Source: Flavobacterium sp. BFFFF2
GTDB lineage: Bacteria; Bacteroidota; Bacteroidia; Flavobacteriales; Flavobacteriaceae
DNA length: 64,000 bases
Direction: 5' to 3'
Assembly: GCA_002256385.1 (NCBI GenBank)
Contig: NKJD01000017.1
Coordinates: 1 to 64,000, forward strand
Position 1 is the stretch's first letter, and each line of letters opens with the position of its first letter. Positions 24,184 through 32,648 of this stretch are shown here, in pieces. Below the pieces are notes generated by a model. The model worked only from the letters and a program-made list of their open reading frames with translations. It did no database searches and was not told the origin of the DNA. The position numbers and the translations under genes are program-made.

Positions 24184-24240
24184 GGTTTTCAAGCCGGCAA
24201 AATTTCTGAAGCCTTGGAGGAAATTTCGGCTTGAAAACTG
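24184..24240. repeat. Strong imperfect hairpin
   Basis: TTTTCAAGCC at the left pairs with GGCTTGAAAA at the right (10 bp), and inside it AAATTTC pairs with GAAATTT (7 bp). The loop is ~14 bases. No T run follows, so it is not a plain terminator. Confidence 0.7.
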
Positions 24241-24306
24241 GTTTTGCCAAAGGCAAAAATGACATTTATGCGGGCCAAAAAGGCCCTTTCTTTTGGTTCG
24301 TTTTCT

Positions 24307-24401
24307 TTGGGCCAGCAAAGAAAATGAACAAAGGTCTTGCAACAGAAAGTAGTCATTTTCAAACCTGAATTTCTTATGAAAAGCAATATTAAACCAAGAA
24401 C
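24307..24401 (-). repeat. Right arm of the long inverted repeat
   Basis: The reverse complement of this arm matches 23601-23694, including the end blocks GTTCTTGGTTTAATATTGCT and TTTGCTGGCCCAA. About 610 bases separate the arms. No transposase lies between them. Confidence 0.75.
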
Positions 24402-24452
24402 TAATCGTTCTATGCAACAGCCGACCAAAACGTATTTTGCGACCCTGATTGC

Positions 24453-24567
24453 GGGCGACCACAAGGGTCGCCCCTACAAATCTATTGAAAGAATAATACA
24501 AACATTTCACATTCTAACATTTCAAACATTCCAACACAAAACAACAAGGACAGGTCGCGACCTGTCC
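24453..24567. repeat. Two GC-rich palindromes, each followed by CCCTAC or CCTAC
   Basis: GGGCGACC-ACAAG-GGTCGCCC (24453-24473) is followed by CCTAC. The perfect 20-bp palindrome GGACAGGTCGCGACCTGTCC (24548-24567) is followed by CTACT. Both are GC-rich islands in AT-rich DNA and look like REP-type intergenic palindromes. Confidence 0.7.
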
Positions 24568-24642
24568 CTACTATTGCCTTGTGGCTATTGCCTGTTGCCT
24601 TCTTTCAACCTTATAAACTTTACAAACTTTCAACTTATAAAA

Positions 24643-26550
24643 TTAAAGACACCCTTCCTGAATCTCTTGCACTACTTCAGGGTTTAACAACGTAGAAATA
24701 TCCCCAAAATTACTGGTTTCTCCTTCGGCTATTTTACGTAAAATGCGGCGCATAATTTTGCCTGATCGCGTTTTAGGTAAGCCTGATACAAATTGAATTT
24801 TATCGAGTTTCGCTATCGGGCCAATGAGGTTTGAAATCAACTGATTGATTTCGATGCGCAAGTTGTCTCTGTCGCGCGTTTCGCCAATTTCTTTGAGCAT
24901 GATAAAACCATACAAGGCATTTCCTTTGATATCGTGAGGGAACCCTACAATAGCGCTTTCGGCCACCGCTGGGTGTTCATTGATGGCGTCTTCAATGGGC
25001 GCAGTACCCAAATTATGACCCGAGACAATGATTACATCATCTACGCGGCCCGTAATGCGGTAGTAGCCCACTTCGTCGCGCAAGGCGCCGTCGCCCGTAA
25101 AATATTTACCCGGAAAAGCTTTAAAATACGTATCAATAAAACGTTGGTGATCGCCCCAAATGGTGCGCGCCATAGCAGGCCATGGAAACTTGATGCACAA
25201 GCTACCAACCACCTGATTGCCTTCAATTTCGTTGCGCAATTCGTCCATCAATACGGGTTGCACCCCTGGCAAGGGCAAAGTAGCATAAGTGGGTTTGGTC
25301 GGAGTTACAAATGGAACGGGCGAAATCATGATGCCTCCCGTTTCGGTCTGCCACCAAGTGTCCACCAACGGACAGCGTTTGCCCCCCACATGGTCGTTGT
25401 ACCAGTGCCAAGCCTCTTCGTTGATGGGTTCGCCCACCGAGCCAATCACTTTGAGTGACGACAGCGGAAAACGTTGCACATAGTCGAGGCTTTCCTTGGC
25501 CAACGAACGTATCGCGGTCGGGGCGGTATAAAACTGGGTTACTTTATGTTTTTCAATAATTTCCCAAAAGCGGCTAAAGTCTGGGTAGGAGGGAACCCCT
25601 TCAAAAATCACGGTGGTGGCCCCATTCAACAACGGACCATATAAAATATAAGAATGCCCCGTAATCCAACCAATGTCGGCGGTACACCAATACACGTCAT
25701 TTTCTTCGTATTGAAACACATTTTTAAAGGTATAAGCTGTGTACACCATGTACCCTGCCGTGGTATGCAGCATGCCTTTGGGCTTGCCAGTTGAGCCTGA
25801 AGTGTACAAAATAAACAACGGGTCTTCGGCATCCATAATTTCGGCCACGTTGTTTGGAATGGCTTCATCAAGCAAGGGTTGTAGCCACAAATCGCGGCCT
25901 TCCATCATTTTTACTTCGGTATTTGTGCGTTTAACCACCAATACTTTTTCGACGGTTTCACATTTGGTCAGGGCTTCGTCTACAATGCCTTTGAGATCAA
26001 TGGCCTTGTTGCCGCGGAAACTGCCATCGGAGGTAATCACCATGCGGCAGCCGCAATCGTTGATGCGGCTGGCCACTGCCGATGCCGAAAAACCAGCAAA
26101 TACAACAGAATGAACCGCTCCAATGCGCGCACAAGCCAACACCGCTACTGCCAACTCCGGAATCATAGGCAAATAAATGCACACGCGGTCGCCTTTTTTG
26201 ATTCCCAATTCGCGCAGTACGTTGGCCATTTTAGCCACTCGGGCATATAATTCGTTGTAAGAAATATGTTGTGCAGGTTCGTCCGGGTTATTGGGTTCAA
26301 ACAAAATGGCTGTTTTGTCGCCGCGTTTGGCTAAATGCCGGTCGATGCAGTTTTTGGTGATGTTTACTTTGGCATTCAAAAACCAACTAAATTGGGCTTC
26401 TTGCATATCAAATTCCACCACTTTGTCCCATTTTTGGTACCAAGTGAAATTCTCATCGGCTATGCGGTCCCAAAATTTGCGGGGTTCGCGAATCGATTTT
26501 TTATACATTTTGAAATAATGCTCCAGATTGTCAATTTTATAATAACTCAT
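24643..26550 (-). CDS. acs: Acetate--CoA ligase (acetyl-CoA synthetase)
   Basis: The 635-residue product is full length for Acs. It has the adenylation motif YTSGSTGKPKGMLHTTAG (near residue 250), WWQTETGG (near 400) and YFTGDGALRDEVGYYRITGR near 485. The C-terminal PKTRSGKIMRR carries K598, the residue acetylated in regulated members. It converts acetate, ATP and CoA to acetyl-CoA in the cytoplasm. It is the last gene of the minus-strand carboxylate cluster, 72 bp after the propionyl-CoA synthetase-like gene. The related neighbour suggests both acetate and propionate are used. Confidence 0.96.
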   Translation of the reverse strand: MSYYKIDNLEHYFKMYKKSIREPRKFWDRIADENFTWYQKWDKVVEFDMQEAQFSWFLNAKVNITKNCIDRHLAKRGDKTAILFEPNNPDEPAQHISYNELYARVAKMANVLRELGIKKGDRVCIYLPMIPELAVAVLACARIGAVHSVVFAGFSASAVASRINDCGCRMVITSDGSFRGNKAIDLKGIVDEALTKCETVEKVLVVKRTNTEVKMMEGRDLWLQPLLDEAIPNNVAEIMDAEDPLFILYTSGSTGKPKGMLHTTAGYMVYTAYTFKNVFQYEENDVYWCTADIGWITGHSYILYGPLLNGATTVIFEGVPSYPDFSRFWEIIEKHKVTQFYTAPTAIRSLAKESLDYVQRFPLSSLKVIGSVGEPINEEAWHWYNDHVGGKRCPLVDTWWQTETGGIMISPVPFVTPTKPTYATLPLPGVQPVLMDELRNEIEGNQVVGSLCIKFPWPAMARTIWGDHQRFIDTYFKAFPGKYFTGDGALRDEVGYYRITGRVDDVIIVSGHNLGTAPIEDAINEHPAVAESAIVGFPHDIKGNALYGFIMLKEIGETRDRDNLRIEINQLISNLIGPIAKLDKIQFVSGLPKTRSGKIMRRILRKIAEGETSNFGDISTLLNPEVVQEIQEGCL

Positions 26551-26622
26551 CGTATAGGTCTTTTTTGATTAGGTAAAAATAGAGAATGTTTGGCTACTAG
26601 CGCTATAAATATTGCTAAGTTG

Positions 26623-28551
26623 CTATAGTTGTTTGGGCTGTTGTTCTTGGTATTCCTCCCAAGCCTGTTTAATTTCATCCAAACAGCTCATGTCTTCAAT
26701 AGTGGAAGGCACCTGATAGGGCATGTTGTCAAATATTGCCCGAATTACTTTGCGTAAAATTTTACCCGAACGGGTTTTAGGCAAACGTTTGACCACCAAA
26801 ATATTTCGGAGAGAAGCCACTGCACCAATCTGATCGCGCACCAACTGCACCAATTCATATTGAATTTGAAATGTTTCCATTTCCATGCCTGTTTTTTCAA
26901 CGACCAAACCCACAGGGATTTGCCCTTTTAAAGCATCATCGATGCCGACCACTGCACATTCGGCCACCGCTGGGTGGGCTGACAATACCTCCTCCATTTC
27001 GGAAGTAGACAACCGATGGCCTGCCACATTAATGACGTCATCGACCCGACCGGTAATAAAAAAATGCCCGTTTTCGTCTTGATAGCCGCCATCGCCCGAA
27101 AAATAAAAGCCCGGCATCTGTTGCAAATACCCCGACTTAAATCGTTCAGTATCGCCCCATAAATTGGACAAGGTGCCAGGAGGCAATGGCCATTTGACCA
27201 CAACAAAACCTTCTTCGGTAGGGGCAACTGCTTCGCCCTGCTCATTCCGAATTTGGATGTCATAGCCCAAAACTGGTTTGCCCGCAGCACCAAACACGAT
27301 GGGCATTGTTGGATCGGTGGCCATGGTGGCCAACATAGGCCAACCCGACTCTGTTTGCCACCAATGATCGATGGCCGGAACGCCTACGTGTTCTTGAAAC
27401 CAGGCTAATGTGGCTTTGTCACAACGTTCCCCAGCCAAAAATTGCGTGCGCAAACACGATACATCGTATTTTTTAATCAGCAATCCATTTGGATCTTCTT
27501 TTTTAATGGCTCGAATAGCGGTGGGCGCTGTAAACATGATTGCTACTTGGTGCTCGGCGATGACCCGCCAAAAGGTTGAAGCGTCTGGGGTGCGTACGGG
27601 TTTGCCTTCAAAAATAACCGTTGGACACCCGTAAATGAGCGGGCCATATACAATGTAACTATGCCCAACCACCCAACCCACGTCGGAGGCAGCCCAAAAA
27701 ACGGCGCCTGGTTGCGCGCCATAAATATATTTCATGGAAGCATACAGCGCGGTGGCATAGCCTCCGGTGTCTCGGACAATGCCTTTGGGCTTGCCGGTTG
27801 TGCCCGAAGTGTATAAGATATACAGCGGGTGGGTCGATGGTACAGACACACAATCGACCGGATCGGAGCCATACACCAAAGCATCATAGTCGACATCGTA
27901 GGGTTTAAAAGGAATCCGGGCGCCCAACTTGCGGTTAAAAACAACCACCTTGTTGGGTTGGTGGGTGGCCAATGAAATGGCGTCATCGACCATGGGTTTG
28001 TAGGCAATGAGTTTAGCTACTTCAATGCCCGACGAAGCAGTAATCAGTACTTTCGGCTTGCAGTCGTCAATGCGGATGGCCAATTCGTGCGGGGCAAAGC
28101 CGCCAAAAACCACCGAATGGGTCACGCCAATGCGGGCACAGGCCAACATGGCATACACTGCCTGTGGAATCATCGGCATGTAAATGACCACGGTGTCGCC
28201 CACCTGCAAACCCAGGGCTTGTAGCCCACCCGCCAACTGCGACACTTCGCGGTGCATTTGGCCATAAGTAATGCGTTGTTGGGTTTGGGTAACGGGTGAA
28301 TCATAAATAAGCGCCACCTGATCAGACAAACCCGCATCTATATGGTAATCAAGTGCCAAGTAACACGCGTTGAGTTGTCCGTCGGCAAACCATTGGGGCA
28401 AGCCTTCTTCGGTTTCTGAGTAACCAATGGTGGGTTGCTGGAACCACGAAAGGGCTTTGGCTTCAGCCAGCCAAAAAGCATCAGGCTGTTCGATGCTGTG
28501 GGCATAAAGCTGGTTGTAATTGTATTTTTGAATAGGTTGCATAAAATTCAT
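26623..28551 (-). CDS. prpE: Propionyl-CoA synthetase-like acyl-CoA ligase
   Basis: The product has 642 residues from ATG 28551; an upstream in-frame start at 28596 would overlap the response regulator by 29 bases. AMP-forming ligase motifs are present: YTSGTTGKPKGIVRDTGG, WWQTESGWPM, FYFSGDGGYQDENGHFFITG and PKTRSGKILRK. IVRDTGGYA after the phosphate loop, instead of the Acs-type LHTTAGY, is typical of the PrpE/ACSS3 branch that prefers propionate and other short acids. It is 16 bases downstream of the response regulator gene and belongs to the same operon. It could supply propionyl-CoA. Confidence 0.88.
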   Translation of the reverse strand: MNFMQPIQKYNYNQLYAHSIEQPDAFWLAEAKALSWFQQPTIGYSETEEGLPQWFADGQLNACYLALDYHIDAGLSDQVALIYDSPVTQTQQRITYGQMHREVSQLAGGLQALGLQVGDTVVIYMPMIPQAVYAMLACARIGVTHSVVFGGFAPHELAIRIDDCKPKVLITASSGIEVAKLIAYKPMVDDAISLATHQPNKVVVFNRKLGARIPFKPYDVDYDALVYGSDPVDCVSVPSTHPLYILYTSGTTGKPKGIVRDTGGYATALYASMKYIYGAQPGAVFWAASDVGWVVGHSYIVYGPLIYGCPTVIFEGKPVRTPDASTFWRVIAEHQVAIMFTAPTAIRAIKKEDPNGLLIKKYDVSCLRTQFLAGERCDKATLAWFQEHVGVPAIDHWWQTESGWPMLATMATDPTMPIVFGAAGKPVLGYDIQIRNEQGEAVAPTEEGFVVVKWPLPPGTLSNLWGDTERFKSGYLQQMPGFYFSGDGGYQDENGHFFITGRVDDVINVAGHRLSTSEMEEVLSAHPAVAECAVVGIDDALKGQIPVGLVVEKTGMEMETFQIQYELVQLVRDQIGAVASLRNILVVKRLPKTRSGKILRKVIRAIFDNMPYQVPSTIEDMSCLDEIKQAWEEYQEQQPKQL

Positions 28552-28567
28552 TTTAAAATGACTGCCA

Positions 28568-28930
28568 TCAAGCAAGCAACTCTTGCACTTGCTCAATGAC
28601 CTTCTTAATTGAAAAGGGCTTGGTCAAATATAAATCGGCCCCCAAATCGAGGCCTTTTTGAATGTCAGTAGCCTTGTTTTTCGCGGTTAAAAAAACCACT
28701 TTACAAGTATTTAATTGTTCGTGAAGCCGAATTTGTTGCAGGGTGGCAAACCCATCTAATTGGGGCATCATAATGTCAAGCATAATGACATCGGGAATGG
28801 TATTCACCAATAAATCGAGGGCCTCTTGTCCATCGCGGGCAATATAAACGTCAAAACCAGCTTTCCGAAAAGCATATTCAAGCGTCATGACAATATTGGG
28901 TTCATCGTCGACTATTACTATTTTTTTCAT
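28568..28930 (-). CDS. Single-domain response regulator (CheY-like receiver)
   Basis: This 120-residue receiver domain has all key residues: the DDE acidic pair (VIVDDEPN), phospho-acceptor D52 in VIMLDIMMP, a conserved Thr in VVFLTAKN and the Lys in LTKPF. It has no output domain, so it must act through protein contacts or phosphotransfer. The SSF-histidine kinase gene lies upstream across ~390 bp of repeat DNA, and prpE is 16 bases downstream. The likely cognate kinase is that SSF-fused sensor. In the analogous CrbS/CrbR systems of proteobacteria the regulator has a DNA-binding domain, which is missing here. Confidence 0.93.
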   Translation of the reverse strand: MKKIVIVDDEPNIVMTLEYAFRKAGFDVYIARDGQEALDLLVNTIPDVIMLDIMMPQLDGFATLQQIRLHEQLNTCKVVFLTAKNKATDIQKGLDLGADLYLTKPFSIKKVIEQVQELLA

Positions 28931-29316
28931 ATATTTTATTTAGAGGAAAGAGAAAAGTAGAAAGTGAAAAGAAGTAAAAATACTATAATTATTCAATAAT
29001 ACTAGATGTGTTTGAATTTTAGTCTAAAGTCTAAAGTCGAAAGTTGAAAGTCTTTTGAGGTAATAGTCAATAGCCATTAGGCAGTAGTTTTTTTGTTTCA
29101 AGTTTCAAGTTTAATTTTGCAAGCTGAAGCTTGCGTACCTGAAGCCCACTGGGCTTCCTCCTCTATATATCATATGCTCCGTTCGCCCCATTTGTTCCAA
29201 TGGGTCTCGGGTCCAAATTTTCAATCCTTCAATCCTTCAATCCTTCAATCCTTCAATCCTTCAATCCTTCAATCCTTCAATCTTTCAATCCTTCAATCCT
29301 TCAATCTTTCAATCCT
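28931..29316. other. Intergenic repeat region between kinase and regulator genes
   Basis: It contains a purine-rich stretch (28940-28975), GTCTAAA/GTCGAAA-type heptamers (29020-29055), the third composite three-hairpin element (inverted, 29119-29214) and the 8-bp tandem array from 29221. A plus-strand open frame across it is only the translation of the repeat. Confidence 0.75.
29119..29214 (-). repeat. Composite three-hairpin element, inverted copy
   Basis: Read on the minus strand, GACCCGAGA is followed by the hairpin CCCATT/AATGGG (29187-29204) and CGAACGGAGC. AAGCCCAGTGGGCTT (29142-29156) comes next, and then the hairpin GCAAGC-TTCA-GCTTGC (29119-29134). The order is the same as in the copy at 36424-36505. 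Confidence 0.8.
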
Positions 29317-29327
29317 TCAATCTTTCT
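29221..29327. repeat. 8-bp tandem array (TCAATCCT), ~13 copies, reaching into the kinase gene
   Basis: TCAATCCT, with TCAATCTT variants, repeats for ~107 bases. The kinase stop codon (29317-29319) and its last codons lie inside the array, so changes in copy number could alter the C-terminus. Confidence 0.9.
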
Positions 29328-32013
29328 CTATATTTAAAATAGGAATACTAAAACAAATACAAGCCCCTTTGGTTTCCGTTTCAGCCCAAATAAGTCCGCC
29401 ATGCGATTCAATAATTTGCCTTGAAATAGCCAAACCAAGGCCACTTCCTACTGGCTTTCTCAAATTCTGTTGGGTTGATTGATAAAATTTATCAAATATA
29501 AACAGCTCATCGCCTGTTGGAATGCCAGGGCCATTGTCATGGACGGAAACGTGCAAATCAGTGGCAGTACTAAACGTTTTAATGACGATACATCCACCAG
29601 TTTCTGGACAAAATTTAAGGGCATTTGACAACAAATTTTGCAACACTTGAATTAACCTTTCCTCGTCATATTCCACCCACAATTGGCTGGGGCGCTGCCA
29701 ATCAATGGCAACCGATTTATTGGCTATGAGCTGTTGCAACGAATCCAACACATGCTGCACAGTATCGACAAAATTGGCCCGTTGCCCATGAATGACCTGC
29801 TTGCCTGTTTCAAATTTCTCCAAATCTAAAATTTTATCAATAAGCCGACTTAATCGGTCTGACTCGGTAATGATATTATGTAAAAATTGTTTGCGCAACG
29901 CAGCAGGGATGTCATCATCGTCAAACAACAATTCTCCCGAAGCCTTAATGGCCGTAATAGGCGTGCGCAATTCGTGGGTGACCGTGTCTAAGAATTCATT
30001 TTTTTGGAGGTCATTTTCAATCAGTTTCTCGTTGGCCACTTGCAATTGTTGGGTTAATGCTTGCAATTGTTTCGAGGTTTCAGTCAACTTTTTATTAACC
30101 AAAATATGCTGCCTCGATTCTTCTAAAATATTCAATACTTCGGGCAAACTGATTTTTTCTTCTTTGACAACCCCCGCAATTAAAATACGGGCCGAGGCGG
30201 TTCCAATATGCCCCGTTAGTAAGTTTTCGGCAAATTTGACCAAACGGGCATCGGCCAATTCTTGGTCTTTGTCGACATCGTATTTGGTGTTAAAAACAAC
30301 CATGGCCCTACGCGTGCGTTCTTCGCCCAAAAAACGTTGCAGCACCTTTTCAATATCACGTCGGTAAGCGGTGCCTTTCCAGACAAAGGCATTTTCATGG
30401 TTTTGAATGTATTGGTCAATATCAACAAACATTTCGGCGTAATTGCGCTCGCGGTAATTGCCCTTAAAACTAACCGAAAAGGCAGCAAAGGTGAACACAT
30501 TGCCAAACATACTCCAAAAAAAGGCATGCGGAATGGGGTCTAAATCGGTCATGCCGAACAAATGAAACGGGCGCAACCAACCAAGATCCCACGGACCATT
30601 CTTCAGAAAAGTGGAGGTAGCTTGTTCATTTCCTAAAGCATAAGGAATCAACAAGGTATACACACAAATGCTGAATCCGACCAACAGCCCTGCAATGGCC
30701 CCTTGTCGGGAACCTCGGCGCCAAAATAAAGCCCCAAAAAAGGAAGGCCCTAATTGGGCAAGGATCACAAATGACACCATGCCGATAGACACCAAATGAT
30801 AGTCTAAACCAAAATACCGATAAATGACATAAGCCAGCATGATAATGGCAAAAATGCTCATGCGGCGGGCATTTAAAATCAGTCGGTTACTGGGTGCATG
30901 TTGTTCGTTTTGCAACGCACCCAAAAAACTGTAGGGAATGAGCAAGTTGTTCGTGAACATGGTTGATAGCCCAATGGAGGAAACAATGACCATGGAAATG
31001 GCCGCCGAAAATCCGCCCAAAAACACCAATACTTGCAAAGTGTTATTGTGAAAAAGCTGGGGAATGAGTAGGGAATAATAATCGGCATTGGCTTCCTTAT
31101 GGGCAAAAAGCAAATTGCCTCCCCATGCAATCGGAAAAACAAACAAATTAAAGATGAGCAAATACAACGGAAACAGCCACAAGGCAGTATTGATGTGCGA
31201 TTCTTTGTTGTTTTCAACCACAGCCACATGAAACTGTCGGGGCAGCAAAAAGATCGAGGTCATGGAGAGCAACATCAGAAAGGCCCAATTGATGGCCTGC
31301 GAAAGTCCATTGATTTGATTTAATTGGGCAAATTTGGGCAATAATTTGGCTTTTTCATAAATGTCGGGCACGCCGTCAAATACAAAAAAAGTAACATAGC
31401 ATCCAACGAGCACAAAGAAGAACAACTTCAAGACACTCTCTAAGGCCACTGCGGTAACAATGCCGCGGCGTTTTTCAGAAGCATCGACATAGCGGGTGCC
31501 GTAGTACGACGAAAACAAGGCGATGGCAATGGCAATGTAGGTGGTGGAATCGTTAAAAACCCAGTCGTTCACAGCGGTTTGGGTAACCAAATGGAATGTC
31601 TCAGAAACCGCTTTTAATTGGAGCGCCAAATAAGGCAAAATCCCCACCAAGGCAATGACCGAAATCAAACCGCCCAAAAAACGGCTATTGCCATACCGGA
31701 GCGAAATAAAATCGGCTATGCTCGATATTTTATTGACCCTTGAAATGCGGATGATTTTTTTAAAAATAATGATCCAAGCGGGCGCAATTAAAATGGGCCC
31801 TAAGTAGATGGGCAAATAAGAAACCCCCGTATCGGAGGCAATGCCAATGCTGCCATAGTAAGTCCAAGTGGTACAATAAACTGCCAAAGACAACGTGTAC
31901 ACATAGGGGTTGTTCACCCATTTACTGTGGCGTTTTTTTTCGGCCCAAAAAGCCGTGCCAAAAAGGACCGCCAAATACAGCACCAAAATGGCAATCAGCA
32001 ACAAGCTACTCAT
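29317..32013 (-). CDS. Sodium/solute symporter-fused sensor histidine kinase (CrbS-like)
   Basis: The 898-residue product starts with a sodium:solute symporter-like membrane part (residues ~1-510, about 13 hydrophobic segments). A cytoplasmic linker spans ~530-640, followed by a coiled coil (KQLQALTQQLQVANEKLIE). The HisKA domain has phospho-acceptor H680 in VTHELRTP. The ATPase domain shows the N box QNLLSNALKF, DNGPGIP and GSGLGLAISRQIIESHGG. In proteobacteria such SSF kinases (CrbS) sense acetate and control acs, and here acs and prpE are in the same cluster, so a short-carboxylate sensor is likely. The start overlaps the 64-residue gene by 8 bases. The last codons lie in a tandem repeat. 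Confidence 0.92.
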   Translation of the reverse strand: MSSLLLIAILVLYLAVLFGTAFWAEKKRHSKWVNNPYVYTLSLAVYCTTWTYYGSIGIASDTGVSYLPIYLGPILIAPAWIIIFKKIIRISRVNKISSIADFISLRYGNSRFLGGLISVIALVGILPYLALQLKAVSETFHLVTQTAVNDWVFNDSTTYIAIAIALFSSYYGTRYVDASEKRRGIVTAVALESVLKLFFFVLVGCYVTFFVFDGVPDIYEKAKLLPKFAQLNQINGLSQAINWAFLMLLSMTSIFLLPRQFHVAVVENNKESHINTALWLFPLYLLIFNLFVFPIAWGGNLLFAHKEANADYYSLLIPQLFHNNTLQVLVFLGGFSAAISMVIVSSIGLSTMFTNNLLIPYSFLGALQNEQHAPSNRLILNARRMSIFAIIMLAYVIYRYFGLDYHLVSIGMVSFVILAQLGPSFFGALFWRRGSRQGAIAGLLVGFSICVYTLLIPYALGNEQATSTFLKNGPWDLGWLRPFHLFGMTDLDPIPHAFFWSMFGNVFTFAAFSVSFKGNYRERNYAEMFVDIDQYIQNHENAFVWKGTAYRRDIEKVLQRFLGEERTRRAMVVFNTKYDVDKDQELADARLVKFAENLLTGHIGTASARILIAGVVKEEKISLPEVLNILEESRQHILVNKKLTETSKQLQALTQQLQVANEKLIENDLQKNEFLDTVTHELRTPITAIKASGELLFDDDDIPAALRKQFLHNIITESDRLSRLIDKILDLEKFETGKQVIHGQRANFVDTVQHVLDSLQQLIANKSVAIDWQRPSQLWVEYDEERLIQVLQNLLSNALKFCPETGGCIVIKTFSTATDLHVSVHDNGPGIPTGDELFIFDKFYQSTQQNLRKPVGSGLGLAISRQIIESHGGLIWAETETKGACICFSIPILNIEKD

Positions 32014-32200
32014 GATAAATGGTAATTACTAACCAAGAAATAAGCACCGACAGGCACACGACGCTAAACAAATAAACCGACAAAATGGGATACCCACCCA
32101 CCTGATCGGATGAATTAAACAACAAAACCAACGGAAAATTAAACAATACCCATAAGGCAAAGCTCAATATGATGAGTTTTTGTTGGTGGCGTTTTTTCAT
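32006..32200 (-). CDS. Small two-TM membrane protein coupled to the SSF kinase
   Basis: The 64-residue product has a basic start (MKKRHQQK) and two hydrophobic segments (LIILSFALWVLFNFPLVLLF and ILSVYLFSVVCLSVLISWLVI). Its stop overlaps the kinase start by 8 bases. In layout it resembles the small DUF3311-type proteins encoded before SSF transporters, and it may stabilise or regulate the symporter-like domain. No family was firmly recognised. Confidence 0.75.
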   Translation of the reverse strand: MKKRHQQKLIILSFALWVLFNFPLVLLFNSSDQVGGYPILSVYLFSVVCLSVLISWLVITIYHE

Positions 32201-32264
32201 GAGAAATTTGTATTAAAAGAAAGAGCAAAGAAGAAAGAGCAAACAATTTGGAAATTGAAAGATT

Positions 32265-32376
32265 GAAGAATTAAAAGATTGAAAGATTGAAAGATTGAAA
32301 GATTTTAATAAACTTTAAACTTTAAACCTTAAACCTTAAACTTTAAACCTTAAACCTTAAACTTTAAACTTTAAAC
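32265..32376. repeat. Two adjoining tandem arrays (8-bp and 7-bp units)
   Basis: GATTGAAA units (about 32265-32304) are followed by TTAAACC/TTAAACT heptamers (about 32310-32376). The heptamer is the same unit as in the array at 36560-36642. The arrays lie between two minus-strand genes, next to a perfect terminator hairpin. Confidence 0.85.
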
Positions 32377-32381
32377 AAAAA

Positions 32382-32416
32382 ACCACTCGTGAAGCTGTGC
32401 TTCACGAGTGGTTTTT
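32382..32416. terminator. Bidirectional-type terminator, perfect 14-bp stem
   Basis: ACCACTCGTGAAGC and its exact complement GCTTCACGAGTGGT enclose a 3-base loop, with A runs before and T runs after. It lies directly downstream of the 71-residue gene on the minus strand, so it probably ends the porin-MFS transcript ahead of the kinase gene. Confidence 0.9.
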
Positions 32417-32422
32417 AAAAAG

Positions 32423-32638
32423 TTAGTCTTCGTATTCGTTGGTTACTGAGTAATACCCAAACACAAATAATCCGGCAACCACCAATGGCAGTAACACAAA
32501 GAAAATAATGATGCCAAAAACCAAATCTTCTTGTTTGCCCGAACTTAATTTAGGTAAAAAAACCTGCGAACAAAAGTAGGCGGTAACAAGGGCCAAGGCC
32601 ATCCATACCAGACCCAAAAAGCGTTTTAGTGTGTTCAT
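32423..32638 (-). CDS. Small two-TM membrane protein next to the MFS permease
   Basis: The 71-residue product has two hydrophobic segments (LVWMALALVTAYFCSQVFL and FGIIIFFVLLPLVVAGLFVFG), a short polar loop (PKLSSGKQED) and an acidic tail ending NEYED. It resembles the small Bacteroidota membrane proteins (DUF6814-like; this family name is from memory) found directly after MHS-type permease genes. It follows the permease gene by 10 bases. It may be a transporter accessory subunit. Confidence 0.75.
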   Translation of the reverse strand: MNTLKRFLGLVWMALALVTAYFCSQVFLPKLSSGKQEDLVFGIIIFFVLLPLVVAGLFVFGYYSVTNEYED

Positions 32639-32648
32639 AATAATAAGA

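Larger units (their letters stand above)
23401..24642. other. 1.2-kb noncoding repeat region
   Basis: No gene is supported. The region holds a GTCGAAA-type heptamer run (about 23409-23440), a purine-rich GAAAGA stretch (23700-23745), a ~94-bp imperfect inverted repeat, a strong hairpin and two GC-rich palindromes. Several open frames of 60-125 codons cross these repeats on both strands, but none resembles a protein family, and their sequence follows the repeats. Confidence 0.75.

Noticed and set aside
24136..24687. Several 90-125-codon frames on both strands of the 23.4-24.6 kb spacer
   Set aside because: Their sequences follow dispersed repeats and palindromes and overlap one another and the end of acs; no protein-like pattern.
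29093..29482. 129-codon plus-strand frame with ILQSFNPS repeats
   Set aside because: It is the translation of the 8-bp tandem array and overlaps the kinase gene on the other strand.
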